Positions 50,345-59,599 of a stretch of 64,000 nt of DNA are shown here, one piece after another. The DNA is from Tritrichomonas musculus (taxonomy: Eukaryota > Parabasalia > Tritrichomonadida > Tritrichomonadidae). A program made the translations under genes and the position numbers. Location: positions 992,001 through 1,056,000 of the forward strand of contig JAPFFF010000005.1 of the NCBI GenBank assembly GCA_039105265.1, written 5' to 3'. The stretch's first letter is position 1; each line of letters starts with the position of its first letter. Under the pieces are notes generated by a model. It saw nothing but the letters and a program-made list of their open reading frames with translations. It was not told the origin of the DNA and made no database searches.

Positions 50345-51430
50345 ATGCTAGGTTCACTTGCCTATCCGCCAAACGATATCATTCCTGTGCCACTTCCAAC
50401 ATATAATAAAAATCATCATACCGAAAAAGGATTTACAAATAATCCTGGTGAGCCCCGTCATCCAGGATATCTACCATCATTCAAAAAATTCTTAGTGTAT
50501 CTACTAAGTGGCACCGATACGCCAACTCCCCTTCCAATTGTCAATCCTGTGCCAATTTTTACAAAGCCACCAATTAAATCAAATGGTAATTGTATTCGTT
50601 GCTTTTGGATAGGCCATGCTTGCTGTTTGATACAGTTCAATGATACTTTTATTATAACAGACCCCGTTTTTTCAGGATATGCCTCACCCATTCCTTTTGC
50701 ATTTAAACGTGTTACACCAGTTCCGTGTGAAATCGAAGATCTTCCCGAAATTTCAGTAGTCTTATTATCGCATGATCATTATGATCATCTTGATTTTCAA
50801 ACTCTTAGACGTATCAAAAAGCACTCTCCAAAATCAATAGTTTTTGCTCCTCTTGTCCTATCTAATCTCATAAATATGTTTGGAATTAGCTGTGTTCCTT
50901 TCGACTGGAGGCAGCATGTCACATATAAAAATATTGATTTTACCTGTTTTCCAGCCCGTCACGCAGCTTCACGACTTGGTATTGATTTTCGTGAGAGATT
51001 ATGGTGCTCATGGCTTCTCAACATAAATGATGGAGAATCTGTCATCTATTTCCCTGGCGATACTGCGATTGGACCTCATTTTTCGGAACTTCATGATTTT
51101 GTTGCTTCAAATATTAAGAGCATTAGCGATGAACCAAGAACAGTTGACTTAGCAATGCTTCCAATTGCACCGCAAGAACCATGCGAAGTTATGAGGTCTG
51201 TTCATTTGGATCCTCCTGATGCATATGAAATGCAAAAACTTCTCAAAGCAAAGCAAGTGTTTCCAATTCATTATGGCACATTCCCAATGGGAAGAAAACC
51301 CGAAGTTCCTGATATAGAATACATGCAAAAAGTTTGGGAGGAAGATAACTTACATATTTTGAATATTGGTGAATATATGGAATGGAATGGAAAAGAATTT
51401 TTCTATCCAAATGACAAAAATACTCAATAA
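50345..51430 (+). CDS. NAPE-PLD-like metallo-beta-lactamase-fold phospholipase
   Basis: 361 residues. The family hydrolyses N-acyl-phosphatidylethanolamines to N-acylethanolamines and phosphatidic acid at membranes, using two zinc ions. The zinc-binding H-x-H-x-D-H is at residues 143-148 (SHDHYDHLD). Further ligands fit H206 (PARHAASR), D239 (FPGDTAIG) and H309 (FPIHYGTF). The entry WIGHACCLIQFNDTFIITDPVFS is the usual first strand pair, and the segment DFRERLWCSWLL matches the family's GxxDRNxxLWxSW region. Length and order match bacterial and animal NAPE-PLD. The substrate is inferred. No signal peptide. Confidence 0.88.
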   Translation: MLGSLAYPPNDIIPVPLPTYNKNHHTEKGFTNNPGEPRHPGYLPSFKKFLVYLLSGTDTPTPLPIVNPVPIFTKPPIKSNGNCIRCFWIGHACCLIQFNDTFIITDPVFSGYASPIPFAFKRVTPVPCEIEDLPEISVVLLSHDHYDHLDFQTLRRIKKHSPKSIVFAPLVLSNLINMFGISCVPFDWRQHVTYKNIDFTCFPARHAASRLGIDFRERLWCSWLLNINDGESVIYFPGDTAIGPHFSELHDFVASNIKSISDEPRTVDLAMLPIAPQEPCEVMRSVHLDPPDAYEMQKLLKAKQVFPIHYGTFPMGRKPEVPDIEYMQKVWEEDNLHILNIGEYMEWNGKEFFYPNDKNTQ

Positions 51431-51628
51431 TTGGTTTTTATACAATCATCATTTGTTGTTTAATATTTTCCTGATATAGAAAATTACTTATATATTAAAA
51501 TCTATCTTTAATGTTTTAAATTATTTCGTAATTTTTTTATTTATTTTAATTAATCTTATTAAAACAAATAACCTAATATAAAATACATATTTATTATAGT
51601 AGAAACAAAAAAAAGTATAAATTTATAC

Positions 51629-54313
51629 TCATTTAGAATCACATCTGCAATCCAATCCTGTTACATCATAAACGAAATCATCAATTGGCCAAGGGATCCA
51701 TTTTACAGTTAATTCATTATTTTCATCATCTGTTTTCAAATTGTTAAATAAATTAAGTATATCAGTTGAAACTTTATCTTTTAAAGTTTGAGTTAAATTG
51801 ATTTTTATCTCATCAATCATTTTCTTAGGAAGTTTTAGTAGCATTTCAACCAATTTATATGACGAACTAAATATAGATGAGTCATCTATATTTGTCATCA
51901 CATCTATCAATAATTGAATTCCGTGTGTAATTATTAATTCAAAGAAAGCTTTATAAAATAAATCTTCATTTTTATGTCCTGTAATATTTGATATTGACTT
52001 AAAAACGAGTTCTTGAAGTTTTGGTTCGATTTTCGGCATATTTGGAAAAGTTCCAAGTACTCTCCAAAAGTAAATAAAAGATAAAGATGCAACGAGTTCA
52101 TCTTTTTTAAATTGTGGGTCATCCGTAAATTCCAAAAATTTTTCAACAATTTTTAAATAATAATCACGATCTATTATTTGTTTAACATAATGCTCATTTC
52201 GGAAAAGTGGAGCCAAAAATCTAATAAATGTTCGATATCCATTATTTTTTCCTGTTGAAATTAAAGCATTTGTCAAACATTGGATGGAATCAATTGATAA
52301 TTGGGGACAATTTTCCATTAAACGCATCAACTCTCTTGTGATCTCTGGTAATTCATAAAGAGTTGCTTTTTGGAAGAAAACTGCTAGGAATGTGAAATTA
52401 AGGGTTGAAAAATTTGAAAAAATCTTTTTTGTACGTGGATCATCCTTTTGAATTATTTTAGAAAAAATTAAAGTGCTTCCTATAAAAAGAGATGGTGTCA
52501 AACTTTGATTCATGCGAACCAAGAATGTCATTAAATCGATACTTTCAACCATTTTTGTTAGAATTAACTCTCTTTGAATCGAAAAAAGATGCCATCGTGG
52601 AAGATTGAAAAAAATGTTATTACAATTTTTATCAGGACCATCGACATTAAAATAAAAATGAAATGGATATTTAGAATCACTATTCGTTATATGATATTTT
52701 TTTTCGTCATATTTACTATTCTCATTTATAAGTTGATCGTCAACCCTTCGGGGCGTATTTGTGTTCGCTAATGGGAGAAGAATTGATGCGATATAAGAAT
52801 AAAAAGTAAAATGAGCCTGCGTATATTTATTCTTAGAGAAAAAAGCTAAAGCTAGCTGCAAAAAATATTTCATATTCCTAGGGTCAACATATACTGCAGA
52901 ACATTCACTGATAAGAATATTTGGTCGTTTTTGGCTTAAATCAATTAATAAATTAGCAGCTTCACTCCTATTCGAGTCAACTAATCCATTTTTCCATATT
53001 TGATATGTAATCTGAGTTGCTCTTTCACAAATCGACTTTTCCGGTTTTGGATACCCATATAATTTTGCAAAAACAGATTGCGCTTTTTCTTTAAATGGAG
53101 AATCTGGAAAATGATCAATAATTTTTTTCAAAGTATTTGTGATTAATATTTTACAATAATCATTGCAAATTAGAGATATTGTCGATGGGAAAATATCTGT
53201 ATCAATTGAAAAAACTAAAATTGATATCGCATTAAATCGAGGAATGTTAATGAAAGAATCTGATTTTTTGGTTTCTTCTTTATCATTATTTGGTATTTTA
53301 ATTTCACCTTCAGCAATATACTGAAAGAAAATTTCTGCATTTTTTCGCAAAAAATCACTTCTCAAGAAGTGAAGAAGAATAAAAATAAAAGCATCTCTTC
53401 CTACTGGTCCTGATTCAACATAATTTAAAACGTTTGAAGTAATAGCAGTTAAATTTCCTCTCTCTTCAGCTGTAAAGTATGATTTTGAAAAAATTAAAAG
53501 CATGTTGATAATTTCTAAAAAAATTCCTCTGTATCGCATAAAAAAAGATTTTGGAACTTCTTCACCAGATTGAAGAACTAATGAAAAAGGAGGGATTTGT
53601 GAAATATCGATATTTGAGCATTCTTCGCATTCTAAAAATGAAAAAATAAACGGGTCGTATTTAATGATATGAAACAAAGAATTTGGAAAAGAAGTTAATT
53701 TTTCAAAAATCATTTTTAAAATATGAGAAAATTGACAACTAGAAAGTTTTGATACGAATTGTGATTCATCACGAAATGTAAGATAATAATTCAGTGCATA
53801 AATTAATACTCGGGCTTGTGAGTCATTTTCAATATTTTGAAGCATTGTGTAAAATTGGCATAATTGTTTTAACCATGTTGAGTTAATATCTGAATTTTTA
53901 TAAATTTCTAAAACAGGATGAATCATTTTAAGAGATCGGCGAGGTTTTTGTGATATTAACACTTGAATAAAAATATTGAATATACATTCAGAAAAATCCT
54001 TGTGCGCAATGCATGTTTCGCAAATTTTCTCTACCCTTCCTTGAACTAATATGAAATCGAAATTTCCTTTGGAATATTTTGGTGTAAAAAGAGAAAAGTC
54101 ATAAAGATTTGATAAACTTTCTTGAATATTTTTACCTTCAACCATCTGACAAATTTCATTAAATAAATGTTTGAAATGACGATCAGCTGCGGGGAAAATC
54201 ATGTAATCTTTAAATTCTGGATGGCGATAAGCACACATTTGAATTTGGAATTTTTGAAACTTTTCGAAATACTCTGATATTAATCCTAACTTATGTTTCT
54301 CTCTTTCGCTCAT
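51629..54313 (-). CDS. Large alpha-solenoid protein, unknown role
   Basis: 894 residues, nearly all helical with no repeats strong enough to name. Segments such as ATQITYQIWKNGLVDSNRSEAANLLIDLS and YFLQLALAFFSKNKYTQAHFTFYSYIASILLPLA suggest HEAT or TPR-like packing. The protein starts MSEREKHKLGLISEYFEKFQ and ends with VTGLDCRCDSK. No membrane segment, coiled coil or enzyme motif was seen. Probably a trichomonad-specific scaffold. Confidence 0.7.
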   Translation of the reverse strand: MSEREKHKLGLISEYFEKFQKFQIQMCAYRHPEFKDYMIFPAADRHFKHLFNEICQMVEGKNIQESLSNLYDFSLFTPKYSKGNFDFILVQGRVEKICETCIAHKDFSECIFNIFIQVLISQKPRRSLKMIHPVLEIYKNSDINSTWLKQLCQFYTMLQNIENDSQARVLIYALNYYLTFRDESQFVSKLSSCQFSHILKMIFEKLTSFPNSLFHIIKYDPFIFSFLECEECSNIDISQIPPFSLVLQSGEEVPKSFFMRYRGIFLEIINMLLIFSKSYFTAEERGNLTAITSNVLNYVESGPVGRDAFIFILLHFLRSDFLRKNAEIFFQYIAEGEIKIPNNDKEETKKSDSFINIPRFNAISILVFSIDTDIFPSTISLICNDYCKILITNTLKKIIDHFPDSPFKEKAQSVFAKLYGYPKPEKSICERATQITYQIWKNGLVDSNRSEAANLLIDLSQKRPNILISECSAVYVDPRNMKYFLQLALAFFSKNKYTQAHFTFYSYIASILLPLANTNTPRRVDDQLINENSKYDEKKYHITNSDSKYPFHFYFNVDGPDKNCNNIFFNLPRWHLFSIQRELILTKMVESIDLMTFLVRMNQSLTPSLFIGSTLIFSKIIQKDDPRTKKIFSNFSTLNFTFLAVFFQKATLYELPEITRELMRLMENCPQLSIDSIQCLTNALISTGKNNGYRTFIRFLAPLFRNEHYVKQIIDRDYYLKIVEKFLEFTDDPQFKKDELVASLSFIYFWRVLGTFPNMPKIEPKLQELVFKSISNITGHKNEDLFYKAFFELIITHGIQLLIDVMTNIDDSSIFSSSYKLVEMLLKLPKKMIDEIKINLTQTLKDKVSTDILNLFNNLKTDDENNELTVKWIPWPIDDFVYDVTGLDCRCDSK

Positions 54314-55191
54314 CTATTTGATATTTTTGAGAAAAAAAAAGTTTATAAATATTTTTTGTGAAAAAGTAAGAATGCCTTTTTTTTTTTTGATGACTTTTAC
54401 AAAACACTTGAAAGATCCAAATATCTACAATCCATTGTTAACATGGACGAATCATGGTTCTTTCAGAGACCAAACAAAAATAGCACAAGAAATGATATTG
54501 GATTCAAAAGATATAAAGATTTGAATTGAAACTTAATGTTATTCAAAACATTTGATACCAAAAAGTCAGAAGAATTCAAGGTATTTCTCAGAGTAGAAAG
54601 TATTCCATATACATTTTCATGCTCAAAAGTTGATCAAATTTTTAGAATTTTGAAATATATATATTAATATTAGTTTATAAACATTTTACACTCATTATAT
54701 TTAAAAATAAGTTCGAAAACATTGAGAAATTTGCTGAATTAAAAATAAAAATTGAGAAGTTTACAATTTTTTATTCAATTTTCTTCTCTTGATTATTTGC
54801 ATCAGTATGAGTTCACAAAAAAACAATTTTTATTAAAGTATAAAACAAAATCAATAGTTTTTGTTAACATAAAGAATATTTTTAGAAATTATTGTTATCA
54901 AATTTATGTTTTTGAATGATACCATTTCGAAAATTCTGACATCCACATTTTTAAATAATAATATAAAAAAATAAAAGCGACGTGTTCTCATCCTCAATCA
55001 TGCGTTCTCGGTCAAGTAGGCGAGTTTATATTTATAAATGTTTTAATCTGCTTTCTTGGAATGACTATCGAGTATTATGTAGCTAATAATTAATAAGATT
55101 TGATTAACACGAAGATAGCGTAATTTAATTCCATAGTCACTATTTTATGGAATGGATTGTAAAAAATAACAATGAAATAAAAAAGAACATA
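54314..55191. other. Intergenic region with a possible decayed frame
   Basis: 878 bp. At about 54385-54524 a rightward frame encodes TKHLKDPNIYNPLLTWTNHGSFRDQTKIAQEMI, followed in another frame by a stretch ending VDQIFRILKYIY (to about 54666). It reads like real protein with a shift and stops, perhaps a remnant of a small DNA-binding-type gene; the family is not identified. The rest is A+T-rich. Confidence 0.3.
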
Positions 55192-56118
55192 TCATGCTGT
55201 TTTTGGAAGAAATGCAATATCATTACATGCTTGAACCATTGCATTTTTCCATGCAAGTTCTCCAAGTGTTTTTGCTATTTCATCTAATATTGAATGAAAA
55301 TTTTTTTCAAGACTAACAGCTTCTTCAGAAAGAGTTTTTTCTTTTAACTTCAATGCTTCAAGTGCTGTTTTATGATCAAAAATCACACGTGTAAGCATAT
55401 CACGATTTGACATGATAGTTTCTAACCTCATTTTGGCATCTTCTTTTTTAAAAACTAAATTTGATAGTCGTGCTCTTTGAAAGTCCATACTGTCGTCAAA
55501 ATTATCATCATTTCCTGGAATTGGGTTTTTATTAGAAATTTCAAGAGGATTTTTCTCTTCAATATTAGTATCAATACCAATTGTTTCTCGCTCAATTCTT
55601 GATGGCTGTTCTGATAATTGCTTGAATTTTAATCCTTCTTTTAAGATTGCATTTGAAAGTTTTCGAAGTTGTGAAAGCGAAGGAGGATTCCCTTCAATCC
55701 TTTTTCCCGATGATGATCTTAATGTTGCTAATGTTTCTCTAATTGATGCTTCTCTAGCTTCGTTTTCTTGATTTAGAGCATCAATATGAGCTGCCTCACG
55801 CTTCATTGCTGTTGCTATTTGCGATTTCTCATCGATGAGAGCTGATAAAGCAGCTTTATGTGCTCTCGTAACTCTTTGAAAGTGATGGTAAGAATCTTGT
55901 GATATCTGAACTCGGCGTTCATTGAAGTATGAAATTGGTTTGAAAGGACGACGCGTTTTATTATTTGATCCATTTGATTGAAGATCACTTCCAATACTTA
56001 AAAGACTTGATGTTGATCTTCTTGAATGAGAAAGATAGGATGGCGTACTCCCAAGTTGTGATCGAGTTCCTGATTTTCGGAGTGATGGAAGATGTGAATT
56101 ACTCAATAGAGAATCCAT
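55192..56118 (-). CDS. Coiled-coil protein, unknown role
   Basis: 308 residues from the ATG at 56118; the frame extends two codons further only to a TTG. Two initiator-like matches (TCATA and TCATT, 56125-56133) lie just upstream. The first 60 residues are S-rich and basic. Coiled coil runs over about 70-150 (RVTRAHKAALSALIDEKSQIATAMKREAAHIDALNQENEAREASIRETLATLR) and 215-290, with an acidic linker between. No further motif. A centrin- or flagellum-related scaffold is possible but not shown. Confidence 0.7.
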   Translation of the reverse strand: MDSLLSNSHLPSLRKSGTRSQLGSTPSYLSHSRRSTSSLLSIGSDLQSNGSNNKTRRPFKPISYFNERRVQISQDSYHHFQRVTRAHKAALSALIDEKSQIATAMKREAAHIDALNQENEAREASIRETLATLRSSSGKRIEGNPPSLSQLRKLSNAILKEGLKFKQLSEQPSRIERETIGIDTNIEEKNPLEISNKNPIPGNDDNFDDSMDFQRARLSNLVFKKEDAKMRLETIMSNRDMLTRVIFDHKTALEALKLKEKTLSEEAVSLEKNFHSILDEIAKTLGELAWKNAMVQACNDIAFLPKTA

Positions 56119-56257
56119 AAACAATATATGAATGATAAATTAATTGTTCGTTATGATGAAAATTTCCATATTTGATTAGTTTACAACATTCAAAAATTAA
56201 ACAAAACGAAAAGTTTGAAAATAAACAAAAACGACGAGTAAATGTTTATATAATGCC

Positions 56258-57232
56258 TTATTCATTATTTTGTTCTTGTTCTTCTTCTTGTACTTCTGGT
56301 TGCGGATTTTCTTCTTGTACTTCTGGTTGTGGATTTTCTTCTTGTACTTCTGGTTGTGGATTTTCTTCTTGTACTTCTGGTTGTGGATTTTCTTCTTGTA
56401 CTTCTGGCTGTGGATTTTCTTCTTGTACTTCTGGCTGTGGATTTTCTTCTTGTACTTCTGGTTGTGGATTTTCTTCTTTAGCTTCTGGTTGTGGATTTTC
56501 TTCTTTAACTTCTGCTTGCTCTCCTTCTGGCTTATTATTTTCATCATGCTCTTTTGCAAGTTTTGATGCTGCTTCTAATTGATCTTCAAAGAAATCGTCA
56601 AGATTATCTCTTGCTTGAACACAATCACGTTGAAGTTGACCAAGAAGATGCTTTTCAACTTCGAGGGATTTTGCGACAATATCTCCTAGATTAGTATAAC
56701 CATGTTCAAGTCTCTTAACTTTGAATCTAGCATATTTCTGTCTCAAATCAATAAATCTCTCAAGTAATTGTTCAAGTTGATTTGTTGTTTCGACTTTCTT
56801 CTGCTTAGCTCCTGCTAAATCGCCTTGATACTTTAGCGCTTTTCCTGAAGCTCCAGAAACTTTACTATAATCGATTGAACGCTCAAGTTCCTTAATTTTC
56901 TTTTTGAGAGAAACAAGTTGATTTCGTTTTGATTGAATATCTGTTCCAAGTTTGTAGAGAAGGTCGTATCGAACTGAAATATCATTTAAATCTTCTGCGA
57001 GACGCTCTTCTGCATTAGCGATAATATTTTCTTGGTCCATTACACCTTGAAGTAAAGCAGCAATTTGCTTTGCTTTTTCTGCGAATTCGGGACACTCGTT
57101 TTGAGCTAGATTAATAAAAGATTCTGAAAATCTTACCATTGCACTTGCCATCTTTCTGTGCTCCGCAACACTTAAATGGGCGGAATGAACGATTTTTTCA
57201 ATTTCAGGGAGAGATTCTTTCTTAATTTCCAT
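56258..57232 (-). CDS. BAR-like coiled-coil protein with C-terminal EENPQPEVQ repeats
   Basis: 324 residues from the ATG at 57232 (the longer frame begins at TTG). Residues about 10-225 form a three-helix pattern (long amphipathic stretches with GKALKYQGDLAGAKQKKVETTNQLEQLLERFIDLRQKYARFKVKRLEHGYTNLGDIVAKSLEVEKHLLGQLQ) that resembles BAR-domain proteins, including the ciliary FAM92/CIBAR group. BAR domains bind curved membranes. From about residue 243 a 9-residue proline/glutamate repeat (listed) runs to near the end. The call rests on helix pattern only. Confidence 0.65.
   Translation of the reverse strand: MEIKKESLPEIEKIVHSAHLSVAEHRKMASAMVRFSESFINLAQNECPEFAEKAKQIAALLQGVMDQENIIANAEERLAEDLNDISVRYDLLYKLGTDIQSKRNQLVSLKKKIKELERSIDYSKVSGASGKALKYQGDLAGAKQKKVETTNQLEQLLERFIDLRQKYARFKVKRLEHGYTNLGDIVAKSLEVEKHLLGQLQRDCVQARDNLDDFFEDQLEAASKLAKEHDENNKPEGEQAEVKEENPQPEAKEENPQPEVQEENPQPEVQEENPQPEVQEENPQPEVQEENPQPEVQEENPQPEVQEENPQPEVQEEEQEQNNE
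56282..56518 (-). repeat. 27-bp tandem repeat encoding EENPQPEVQ
   Basis: About nine copies, all in frame with the gene. The inner copies are nearly identical at DNA level, differing mainly by a synonymous C/T. The two copies nearest the globular part vary (AKEENPQPE, VKEENPQPE). This homogeneity points to recent expansion. The antisense Cys-rich frames over it are shadows. Confidence 0.95.
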
Positions 57233-57460
57233 ATTCAAAAAAAAATTTTAAAAAGCAATAATACAACTTTAGGTCAAATTTTGAATACATGACCAAATAA
57301 AATCAGAAAATAATGTCAATTTAAGCTTTATGAGTTAAAGCATTTATTTCTATTTAATGCATATGAGATGATCAATTAACACTTTTTACTATCAAATAAT
57401 TTATTTCTTGTATATTTGTTAAATAAATATAACCATATTTTTTTTGATTTACATATAAGG

Positions 57461-57838
57461 ATGGTTACAGTTATCAAAACTTTTAATCATCAAAATTTCA
57501 ATATAGAATGGATTAACGCAATCAGTCGAATTGGTTATTTATCAATTTTGTATGAACCAGGCAAATCAGGTGATTTTTCATCATTATGGTTACTTGCAGA
57601 TAAAATGGGACAGTTTTTACGTAATGACGATGGATGCAAAGCTTCTGCAATAGCATTCCATTATTTTGAATGTGAAAATAAGCCCAAAAAATTATTTGTT
57701 ATTCCAAGATTTCCAGACGAATATTCTGATCACAATGAAGTATATAACATTTCAGAATCAGATAATCAGCCAGAAACATCTTCTTCTACTGTAATTGAGC
57801 CGCTAGCCGAGAAACTAATTAACCATTTGAAACTCTAA
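57461..57838 (+). CDS. Small conserved-looking protein, unknown role
   Basis: 125 residues from the first ATG (57461); the open frame upstream has only a TTG. Sequence is balanced and globular (IEWINAISRIGYLSILYEPGKSGDFSSLWLLADKMGQFLRNDDGCKASAIAFHYFECENKPKKLFVIPRF), with an S/E-rich linker and a short C-terminal helix. No family recognised. It is divergent from the BAR-like gene, 228 bp apart. Confidence 0.6.
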   Translation: MVTVIKTFNHQNFNIEWINAISRIGYLSILYEPGKSGDFSSLWLLADKMGQFLRNDDGCKASAIAFHYFECENKPKKLFVIPRFPDEYSDHNEVYNISESDNQPETSSSTVIEPLAEKLINHLKL

Positions 57839-58003
57839 CATATTTGAATTATAATTATTTGATTTGAAGCAAAACGTAAATAAAATTGTATTTTTAAATC
57901 ATTTATTTTAGTTTAAATGCGAAATAAATACTTTATATTCAATTCCAATCAAACATAAAACACAATATTTGTAATAAAAGTCTGTAGAGATTTGTGTACA
58001 GTA

Positions 58004-59380
58004 TTAAGCAACTTCATAGTCCCAGAGGCAAACAAGACCGTCTCTTCCGCAAGATGCAAGCATTGTTTGAGTAGGATGACTGACAATTTGAGATATAGCA
58101 TCTGTATGAATTTCCATTGAATATAATAATTCGCCCGTTTTATGTTGATATGCACGTATCTTCTTATCTTTTGATCCACTTGCTGTAAATAGAATTGGTG
58201 CTTCTTTAAGTGGGGCAAATGCAGCAGATGTAACAGCATCTTTATGATCGTTAAGCGTAAATTTGTGTGAAGCTATACCTCGCATTTCCCAAACTTTGGC
58301 TGTGCAATCTGATGAACATGTAACAATTGTGCCAGTATAAAATGGCGAAACTTCTGTATCTAGTAGGAATGTGTCGTTAACGTTTACATTAAAACTAACC
58401 ATTGGCGAATCAAATGACTCATTGTACATACCAAGAGTGCCATTTGAAAAACCAATGACATACATTGATGTGTCTGGAGGTGTCGAAATTGAAACTATTG
58501 TTGAATCAGGAATATCATGATTAAAATTGAAAACACTTTCATATGTTGACATATCCCATACATAAATTTGAACATTACTTCCAGTAACAAGCCATGATCC
58601 AGTATTATTAAAAACAAGTGATGTGACATCGCCTGAATGCCTGGGAAAAGTATGAGTAAGGAGTGGTGGTGTATGAACATCTAATTGGAGGCTGTAAAGA
58701 AGAACATAAGGACCATTTGTAACTGCTAAAAATTTTCCATCTGGCGAAAATCTTATGCAGTGACCAGCAGTCAAGAAATCATCTGATTGAAGTAAATTGT
58801 CTGGCAAACTACATTCATTTGGGCTGATATCAATTTTATTTAGAATTTCACCATCCTTAGTTTGTATTATATAAACGTGACTGGAATCCGAAAAAGCAAT
58901 AAGATTTCCGTCTGGCGAAAATTGAACGTTATAAATTGATGTTGATACACTAATTTCATATCTAATTCTTATTACTTTAATTTGTTGATTTTCAGCCATT
59001 TTATGAATTAAGGCTTCACGTGTGATAAATTCTAAAGTTGGAATAGTTTTAGTTTGAGAAACAGGCAAAGGTGCTTGGTCTTCTTGCCTTTGGATTTCTT
59101 CAACTTTGGCTTGCTCATCCTCATTTTGGTGCTCGAATTTAAACTTAAGGTTTTTGTAAATTTTGTTTAAAATTTCTCGATCTTCGGTACATTGCTGAAA
59201 ATGAATTATGTATTGATCTCTAATTTGCTCATTTTCGATGTTTGCATCACGGAGTGAAAGAACGCTCTGCTTTATTTTATTTATTTTTTTTATAATAGTT
59301 TCAACTGAATTTGATACGTTTCGAGATGAATTATTATTTTCTGATATTGGTATTTTGATAGTAATGGTTCTATTGGACAT
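58004..59380 (-). CDS. Tup1/Groucho-like WD40 protein
   Basis: 458 residues. The N-terminal 105 form a helical coiled region with Q/E-rich linker, like the Tup1 tetramerisation segment. From about residue 130 to the end there are seven WD40-type blades: VQFSPDGNLIAFSDSSHVYIIQ, IRFSPDGKFLAVTNGPYVLLYSL, DVTSLVFNNTGSWLVTGSNVQIYVWDM, a blade with IGFSNGTLGMYN, TIVTCSSDCTAKVWEM, AVTSAAFAPLKEAPILFTASGSKDKKIRAYQ and ISQIVSHPTQTMLASCGRDGLVCLWDY. Tup1 proteins are transcriptional corepressors. Many other WD40 families could give this layout, so the name is tentative. Confidence 0.7.
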   Translation of the reverse strand: MSNRTITIKIPISENNNSSRNVSNSVETIIKKINKIKQSVLSLRDANIENEQIRDQYIIHFQQCTEDREILNKIYKNLKFKFEHQNEDEQAKVEEIQRQEDQAPLPVSQTKTIPTLEFITREALIHKMAENQQIKVIRIRYEISVSTSIYNVQFSPDGNLIAFSDSSHVYIIQTKDGEILNKIDISPNECSLPDNLLQSDDFLTAGHCIRFSPDGKFLAVTNGPYVLLYSLQLDVHTPPLLTHTFPRHSGDVTSLVFNNTGSWLVTGSNVQIYVWDMSTYESVFNFNHDIPDSTIVSISTPPDTSMYVIGFSNGTLGMYNESFDSPMVSFNVNVNDTFLLDTEVSPFYTGTIVTCSSDCTAKVWEMRGIASHKFTLNDHKDAVTSAAFAPLKEAPILFTASGSKDKKIRAYQHKTGELLYSMEIHTDAISQIVSHPTQTMLASCGRDGLVCLWDYEVA

Positions 59381-59577
59381 CGAATGTGACTTGATAAATG
59401 AGAAAAAAAAGGTATGATATTTTAAATTGTGGCACTTTTTGATTTTTATTCTTTTTTATTTTCAATTTATAAATGTATGAATGATACCCTTTTTGCGAAA
59501 AATTATTTATTCATTTCATATCGACCTTATTTTTTTTTTTTTCTCCTGAAGCTTCTAGAATTTAAATGATGGATTTT

Positions 59578-59587
59578 TCATATCACA
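59578..59587 (+). promoter_or_regulatory. Two overlapping initiator-like sites before the TRAPPC13-like gene
   Basis: TCATA at 59578-59582 is followed directly by TCACA at 59583-59587; both match TCA+1Y(T/A). Leaders of 15-20 nt would precede the ATG at 59600. Confidence 0.45.
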
Positions 59588-59599
59588 TTTTTATGATAT

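Noticed and set aside
54385-54524. HSF or ETS-type DNA-binding domain
   Set aside because: Only a W-x-x-HGSF-like scrap is visible; too short and broken to assign.
56172-56582. Rightward Cys/Ser-rich and Trp/Phe-rich frames over the 27-bp array
   Set aside because: They are antisense shadows of the EENPQPEVQ repeat; a periodic sequence leaves all frames open.
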